NCBI GenBank assembly: GCA_000469685.2 | Contig: LS997567.1 | Location: 14,124,594 to 14,188,593 of the forward strand | Direction of reading: 5' to 3' | Source: Haemonchus contortus | Lineage: Eukaryota; Nematoda; Chromadorea; Rhabditida; Trichostrongylidae | Length of the DNA: 64,000 bases | In this document: positions 58,236-64,000 of the stretch, in pieces | How positions within the stretch are numbered: position 1 is the stretch's first letter | How the letters are laid out: each line of letters begins with the position of its first letter | Notes under the pieces: generated by a model | The model's database searches: none | Told to the model about the DNA's origin: nothing | The model's input: only the letters and a program-made list of their open reading frames with translations | Program-made: the position numbers and the translations under genes

Positions 58236-59142
58236 AAGTCAAAGTAATTTGGTGTGAAAATCGGGCTTCTGAGCGAGTCTATTTTTGACCTAATGAGACG
58301 TCTTATGTCGTCGTGACTATTGAGTGGAAAGCGAGATAATCGATCTGTTGGACCCTGCAAATTGGTCAAAACATTTATAGAATAAGTGCTCTCAAAAAGC
58401 ATTATGAGGATCCTATTGCACGGAAACGATATCCACCTAGAAATCAACGAGAATGCTATAGAAAGGACAACTTGATCATTGGACGACCCCTTGTCGGAGA
58501 TGCGTGTAGCTGCAGAAGGTTCGCAAATTTGGGCTTCACCTTTACTCGGTCAGTGGGGGGCAAGAGAAATACTCCATTCAGTCTGTCATCTTAACGATTG
58601 CGCCAACCCTGCACGATGGAGTGAATACAATTCGCTTATCCGTGTGACACAGCAGTATAACGCAAGGGAAAGTGGTTCCATAATCTTGTTCTCAAAATTT
58701 TTCGCAAATGCAATACGCATATCCCAGATCAGCTTCCGAAAGCCCTTACGGCGGTTCACATCGCATCTTCGATGACCCCTGCGCTTTGGTATCCTTCCGT
58801 TGTGAGTCAATAGTTACAGACTGCTGGTTGCTGTGCAAACAAAAAGCAGTAAATAGGTGAAGAAAACCCAGACAATGCTACCACGAAATCGAGAAGAAAA
58901 GTCGAATGCCTTATAAGGTTCATATAGATACCTCGAAAAGAGTTTGAGGAAACAATCAAATAAATTAGAGGAAGAAGAGGAAGTTTTCATAAAAAACGGA
59001 AAAATTAACGACAAAATGTAAATGTTATCGGCATGAGGGATTCTGCACTACCTAGTTCGAGGTACTGCACCCTGAGGACGGGGCTCGGTAGGCATACGAT
59101 TGAGGAGCACAATAACAGCAATTCAAAATAAGTTACTGATTA
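58236..59142. other. unassigned stretch
   Basis: Frames of 98 codons (58479-58775, +) and 74 codons (58586-58810, -) overlap and lack motifs. No repeat boundary was recognised. Confidence 0.3.
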
Positions 59143-59207
59143 GTTTATGATGAAAATGCTTTTGTGCCGTTCGAGGTTGTTAGGTGGAACAAATTTATTT
59201 AGTCAAC

Positions 59208-59245
59208 GGCCTAACGTTTCGACGCAATCGTCTTCTTCAGAGGCC
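59208..59245 (-). ncRNA. hammerhead-ribozyme-like motif, left inverted repeat
   Basis: Reverse complement of the motif at 60557-60594, with identical core bases: CTGAAGA, a GACG/CGTC stem II, GAAA, and ACGT followed by T, flanked by GGCCT and AGGCC as stem I. Confidence 0.55.
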
Positions 59246-59454
59246 TAAATGCAACTCGAGATGATTTGCACATTATCCAAGAAGTGCGTTTTCATCCCTG
59301 GCAAATGTGACGACAAATTCAAAACACATGATTTGAAGCATGACTCACCAGGGTTCCACCTCTTGAGCGGAAAAAATCCGCTGTCGCCACTGGCGACTGT
59401 CAGTAGCGAATGAGACTTTCTTGCTGTCTCCCTTATACTTGTGATGAGGAAGAT

Positions 59455-60249
59455 CTTCAAATGGGCCACGTGGTACCACGTGACGGTTGGCTCCCTCACC
59501 TCAACACTCAAGTCAAAGTATCCAGTGGCGTTGCTAGTGTAAAGTGGTACCGTAAAGCTAGTTCTAAGAATATCTTACTTCACGCTACATCAGCTCATCC
59601 ACAAGCCGTTAAACGTGCAGTCGTCAGCAACATGTTGAGAACAGCAACAAGTGTCTGCACGGGTGAGACTGAACGTCACGAATCACGACGTTTAGCTTGT
59701 GAGATAGCTGCTGTAAACGGTTAAACGGTACCACACGGTTCTAGGAAAGGTCACACTAATACGCAGTGTACTACGCCCCAAAACAAGTTGCCACTATGTC
59801 ATCCCTTCATCTCCGATAAATTTAGCAGTGCTATACAGCGGAGCATCTTCAGAGCTGGGCTGCAAGATGTTGTACAATTAGTTAACATTCCTAATAACAG
59901 CATCAAGCAACTATTGGTTCGAAACAGGCTCTACGATAAGCAGTGCACAACAAAAGACTGCAACATATGTCCCTACGGAAAAACAGGCGATTGCGCACTG
60001 ATAGGCGTAATCTACCAGATAGAATGCCGGACATGTGGGTCAACATATATCGGAGAAACGGGAAGACAACTAGCTATACGTATTAAAGAGCACTTAGCCA
60101 GTATGAGGCGAGGCAGCCTGCTGACGGCGCTTAGTAGGCACAAAATTGAGGAGCACAACGGCAACAGTTTCGAAGTGAAGTGCACGATATTAGCGCAGGA
60201 GACGGAGATTTCAGCGAGAAAGGCATTAGAGGCGTTTTGGATTTTTTAA
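59455..60249 (+). pseudogene. Penelope RT thumb plus GIY-YIG endonuclease frame, one in-frame stop
   Basis: One continuous frame. The RT C-terminus reads LPHLNTQVKVSSGVASVKWY and KNILLHATSAHPQAVKRAVV. A TAA at 59722-59724 follows ACEIAAVNG. After it come FISDKFSSAIQRSIFRAGLQ and VQLVNIPNNS. A cysteine cluster (CTTKDCNICPYGKTGDC) precedes the GIY-YIG nuclease core, GVIYQIECRTCGSTYIGETG, with the following R of GETGR and IRIKEH downstream. This nuclease nicks target DNA for Penelope retrotransposition. The frame ends at 60249 with ALEAFWIF. Except for the stop it is intact, so the copy is relatively young. Confidence 0.9.
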
Positions 60250-60556
60250 AGAAGTCCTAAAATGAACGGCAGAGATGAGTGCCCGTCTATAACCAACGAT
60301 CTTTTGCCATACATACCGCATTGCGACTTATGACTCAGTAGCATTATGACGTAATCTTCCTTATCACAAGTATAAGGGAGACAGCAAAAAAGTCTCATTC
60401 GCTACTGACAGTCGCTTGTGGCGACAGCGGATTTTCTCCGCTCAAGCGGTGGAACCCTGGTGAGTCATGCTCATGTGTTTTGAATTTGTCGTTACATTTG
60501 CCAGGGAAGATAACGCACTTCTTGGATAGTGTGCAAATCATCTCGAGTTGCATTTA

Positions 60557-60594
60557 GGCCTCTGAAGAAGACGATTGCGTCGAAACGTTAGGCC
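60557..60594 (+). ncRNA. hammerhead-ribozyme-like motif, right inverted repeat
   Basis: GGCCT (60557-60561) pairs with AGGCC (60590-60594) as stem I. The core CTGAAGA (60562-60568) keeps C3, U4, G5, A6, G8 and A9, with A at the variable position 7. One extra A precedes stem II GACG/CGTC (60570-60573 and 60578-60581). GAAA follows, then palindromic ACGT (60585-60588), a minimal stem III that could pair between two molecules, and U at the cleavage position (60589). This is the dimer-type minimal architecture known from Penelope elements. The extra A in stem II may weaken it. Confidence 0.6.
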
Positions 60595-60659
60595 GTTGAC
60601 TAAATAAATTTGTTCCACCTAACAACCTCGAACGGCACAAAAGCATTTTCATCATAAAC

Positions 60660-60969
60660 AACTATACCGAGGTTAAAGCAAGAGAGAAGTTGGAGATTAC
60701 TGATTAGTGATTCATTGGGCGGAGACTTCAGCAATGAAGAAGTTAGAGGCTTCTAGATTTTCCAAGCGAAAGTCTCAAAATGAACATTGGTGAATGCCGA
60801 ATCGATGAGTGGTATTTTGATCTGGAGAAAAAGAATGCGTCGTGACGTAAATCCAGCAAAAACAATTGAATTAATAAGTCGCTACACCTGAAAACCTCGC
60901 ACACCACATGAATATTGTAATCACAAACAGCTGTGCCGAGGTCAAGGCAAAAGAGAAGTTGAAGATTAT
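60660..60969 (+). mobile_element. second Penelope C-terminal/tail fragment, partially duplicated
   Basis: Near 60715-60785 the sequence GGAGACTTCAGCAATGAAGA and following CTCAAAATGAAC parallels the end of the GIY-YIG frame (60200-60270). The segment ACAGCTGTGCCGAGGTCAAG (about 60934-60953) repeats AACTATACCGAGGTTAAAGC (about 60659-60678). So the tail of a related Penelope copy was placed directly behind the first. Confidence 0.5.
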
Positions 60970-62095
60970 CAGGGTGCGCAATAAATTTGGTAACACCTTT
61001 TCGGACGCCAATAATTTCCTTGTTGGAGAGTTGCTTTGAATCTGCACCTTCCCTTATGTTTATGACATACCGTAGCCCACATATCTATCTTTGGTGAGTC
61101 CTTTTTCCGGATCGCTTTTGGCTTAAACATTTCTTATGGGACACAGTATCTCGAATCGCGATGCGCAGACAGGTCAACGGCAAACCTCAAAATGTTCGTC
61201 TTGTCTCTCACACGACCTCCTTTCCCAATATAATTGTTCTGAACGGAGTACGCTGCGGAACCTGCAAAAACACCAGAAAAATGACTACTGATTTGTTTGT
61301 ATGTTCGCTTGAATGAGATGAGTCTACCCCGAGTAAATACAATTGTATCCAGCTAGGATTCGAAAACCTTTTATGCTTTTTGACGGATAAGTCGGAGAGA
61401 AAAACGAGTGCCGTCTTCGACACACTTTTTCCTGGCTGAAGGGTGTTCAGCGTGGAAGAAATGTTGAGACCCCAGACTATACGCATATTCCACACTATGA
61501 ATGCTGAAGCTGCTGAGAAGAGTCAGGCCGCCTCTCGTAGCAACTTGTCCTCTTTTGTGGTGGTTTGGGCTAGAATCTATACCAGAAAAGTACAAAATTC
61601 AATCCGGACCTCTCTGAGGAGGGGTTTCATGAAAGAAGGATGCAGCTGAGGGTCAGAGATTTCCTTAGAGAAACTATTTGCAAACTACGGCGCACTTGCT
61701 CAAGAATGGAAAAAGATCGAGTTTGATGATGAGGAAATGTTTGCAACTTCATCCCAACCTCCAATCTTCCTGCGAATTTCGCGGAACCCATTGTGATAGG
61801 TCGCTGTATTTAACGCATACTGGAAAGGAAAGTTTGCGCTTCAAATCGTACCACACTTGCTGCTCCTAAGAAATCACTGAAAAAGCCTGGACTGGTGCTT
61901 CTCAAAAAACTGCGTACCACGTCGTTGAGTAGCCGGAGCGTCTTCGAGCTATAATTTGTACAGGAGACGGTCATGTAAGATAACTGTGTGCTCGCTCTGA
62001 AGATGCAATGCACAGTAAATACTTCACACGAATTCACCATGAAATGCGGTGTCTGCAACTCGATTCTTTTGTTACCATATCTATGACGCACTCCG
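60970..62095 (+). mobile_element. maT-like transposon, copy D
   Basis: Left end CAGGGTGCGCAATAAATTTGG. Right end reverse-complemented CGGAGTGCGTCATAGATATGG, with TA at 62096-62097. Transposase remnants: a conserved core FSVEEMLRPQTIRIFHTMNA and EAAEKSQAASRSNLSSFVVV in frame (61443-61580), then a C-terminal LLLLRNH-KSLDWCFSKNCV segment (about 61855-61915). About 130 bp shorter than copies A and B. Frames broken. Confidence 0.85.
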
Positions 62096-62097
62096 TA

Positions 62098-62770
62098 TGC
62101 ATATATTTATATTACACTGTTTGATGTTGCTGTTCATTGTCTTCAGTAGCTATATCTAATGTTTATATTAAATGTTGGCTAACACTGTACTGCAGAAAAT
62201 AAATACCGGTAGCGATATGATGCTTGCGCGTTTACCACCTGACTCAGTTGCCTCGTCCTTGAGATGGTACGATGCAGTTACGTGACCACTAAACAGAGAC
62301 ATCTTGGTGGAGATAGCGTATTTTACTGCGCTCTCTTCCGGTCAGTTTTTATACGATATCTCGAATCATTCTATTTCATAACGCTTTTGACGAGTTTTTT
62401 GGCATTGCTTGGGACCATGGCATCGAAACGGTGTTCAGGAGCTAGTTTATAGGAAAAGGTGTTTCTGCAATGCGTAATCTAGACGCTTATGTTTGTAGTT
62501 CTGGCTCTGTCTTTCCCAGTACGTGAAGTAGTGGATGATTTTCATAGGTGCAATATGTAGATTTTTCTTTTCAAGAGGAGCTCCTTTTCAGAGTCTGGTA
62601 GTTCGGCTGCCATTCGTAATCAGCCGCTTCGTTTGCACTTGAAGCTTGATTCATCCCCTAAAAGCATTGCTAATTGTTAGCGTTACAATATTGCTTTGAA
62701 ATATCCTGATTGCTGGTAGATTCAATATGCACTTTTAAGCCGTACTGGTTAATAGACCGAATAGTGTGAT
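62098..62770. other. unassigned stretch
   Basis: Sequence between two maT-like copies. A 62-codon frame (62264-62452) has no motif. Confidence 0.3.
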
Positions 62771-64000
62771 CAGGGTGCGCCATAATTATGGTAACAGGAG
62801 TGTTGGGCTACAGAAACCACAGTTCATATTGATACATGATGAAGCTCTGTGGACTATATACTAAGCATCGCATCTACACACGGTCATCCTATATAACCGT
62901 CTTCTGTACTAGTTATAGCTCGAGAACGCTTCGGCTCTTCATCAGCGGTGGCACGCAGAGCTTCTTGAGGAAGTCCAGCTCAAGCTTTTTTCAGTGATCC
63001 CTTATGAGCAGCAACAGTAGTGCATTCTAAAGCGCAGGCTTCTTTCTCCAGTATGGACTATACCTAGCGATCCATCTCACTGTGGTCCAGAAAATTTGTA
63101 GGAGGATTGCAAGCTGGGATGGAGTCGCGAACATTTCCTCAGCGCCAGTCTTAATATTTTCCCATTCATGAGCAAGTGCGTCGTAGTTTTTAAATCGTAC
63201 CCCTTCGAAAATCTTTGGCCCTCAGCTGCATCCTATCGTGAAAACCCTTCTCAACGAAGTCTGGTTAAGTTTTGTACTTTTCTCGACCAAAATTTGCGAT
63301 ATCGATGTGGTGGTAGAGATTCTAGCAAAAACATCGTAAAATAGGGAGAACGGCTACGAGAGGCGATCTGACTCTTTTCAGCGGCTTCAGCACTCGCAAT
63401 GTGAAATATCTGCATACTTTGGGGTCTCAACATTTCTTCCACGCTGAACACCCTTTAGTCAAAAAAAGGTTTGTGGAAGCGCGTGCTGCCAGCAAGCAGT
63501 GCACGGAATTTGTTTTTTCTCACCAACTTCTTCTCATCAAGAAGCTCATAAGGCTTTGGAATCCCATTTGGATACATTAGTATCTACTCGGGGTAGACTC
63601 TCGTCATCGGAGTAGAGCACACAAACAAATCGGCAGTCATTTCTCTCGCTTTCTGCAGGTTCCGCAGTGTATTCCTTCCCAAGCAATTTTATTCGGAAAA
63701 TGGGCTGTATATGAGACAAGGCGGCCGTTTTGAGGTTTGTCATTGACCTGTCTACGCATAGCGTTTCTAGGGACTGTCATGTGGGAAATGTTGAAACGAG
63801 CAGCGATCCCGGAAAAAGACTCACCAAAGACGTGCAAAGGCGCAACGGCTGGTGGATGACTGCGAGGCTCCACCGTTTTTCGAAATCTATCGAATGGAGA
63901 GCACCAAAGTAGATATGTCGGCTAAGGTATATCGTGAACACAAGGGAAGGTGCAAATTAGGAGAAACCCTCCAAACAAGGAAATTACGGACGTCCGAAAA
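62771..64000 (-). mobile_element. maT-like transposon, copy E (runs to window end)
   Basis: Left end CAGGGTGCGCCATAATTATGG, orientation opposite to copies A-D. On the minus strand it has the best-preserved helix-turn-helix of the family: FGESFSGIAARFNISHMTVP then RNAMRRQVNDKPQNGRLVSY (63810-63690). The core is FSVEEMLRPQSMQIFHIASA with EAAEKSQIASRS (63450-63350). The far terminal repeat lies just beyond the window. Confidence 0.85.

Larger units (their letters stand above)
59143..60659 (+). mobile_element. Penelope-like element, 5'-truncated, between 312-bp inverted repeats
   Basis: The arms 59143-59454 and 60348-60659 are inverted copies (paired coordinates sum to 119802 at all points checked), highly similar by eye. 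Between them lies the C-terminal third of a Penelope ORF: RT thumb and GIY-YIG endonuclease. Penelope elements are known to carry terminal repeats in direct or inverted orientation and are often 5'-truncated. Both arms contain a hammerhead-like motif. The N-terminal RT with its YIDD box is absent here, though a decayed copy from another Penelope element lies at 0.5-2 kb. Confidence 0.9.

Overview
The window looks like a transposon-dense stretch of a nematode genome, most likely a strongylid (hookworm-like) worm. This rests on four things: a conserved multi-exon host gene with short GT/AG introns; decayed RTE, CR1, Penelope, Tc1, Tc3-like, mariner and piggyBac-type elements in nematode-like combinations; no bacterial operon structure; and no long open frames outside mobile elements. 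Species was not determined.

Host genes are sparse. One clear locus on the + strand (44724-46274) has six exons with consistent splice phases that encode six thrombospondin type-1 repeats (TSRs) and end in a stop codon. A single conserved exon at 20104-20223 (+) encodes an ADAMTS/ADAM-type cysteine-rich module. It may be an upstream exon of the same gene, separated by about 24 kb of transposons, but that link is inference.

Layout. 0-5 kb: RTE C-terminus, Penelope reverse transcriptase (-), Tc1 remnant, TTAA-flanked piggyBac-type MITE. 5.5-9 kb: CR1-like element (-) and RTE 3' part (-). 9.4-12 kb: mariner terminus, decayed mariner (+), TA microsatellite, repeat family X. 13.2-15.8 kb: near full-length decayed RTE (-). 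15.9-19.0 kb: a 3.07-kb palindrome with Tc1 and piggyBac fragments in each arm and a hammerhead-like motif in its core. 21.8-27.5 kb: a Tc3-like transposon carrying a 4.2-kb Ty3/gypsy-type LTR element inside its left terminal repeat; the LTR element has lost its RT-RNase H-integrase core. 29-34.7 kb: Tc1 remnant, CR1-like element (-) with a maT-like transposon nested in it, another Tc1 remnant. 35.7-37.6 kb: second copy of repeat X (-) and a mariner with an open 326-codon transposase. 39.3-41.9 kb: two maT-like copies in tandem. 43-44.4 kb: RTE (+). 44.7-46.3 kb: the TSR gene. 48.2-51.5 kb: mariner and RTE (-). 52.3-58.2 kb: a decayed ~142-bp satellite interrupted by tRNA-derived SINEs, a CR1 tail and an RTE 5' end. 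59.1-60.7 kb: Penelope element bounded by 312-bp inverted repeats that each carry a hammerhead-like motif. 61-64 kb: two more maT-like copies in opposite orientations.

Nearly all long open frames are transposase or reverse transcriptase remnants or their antisense shadows. Family assignments come from recognising motifs by eye; no database search was run.
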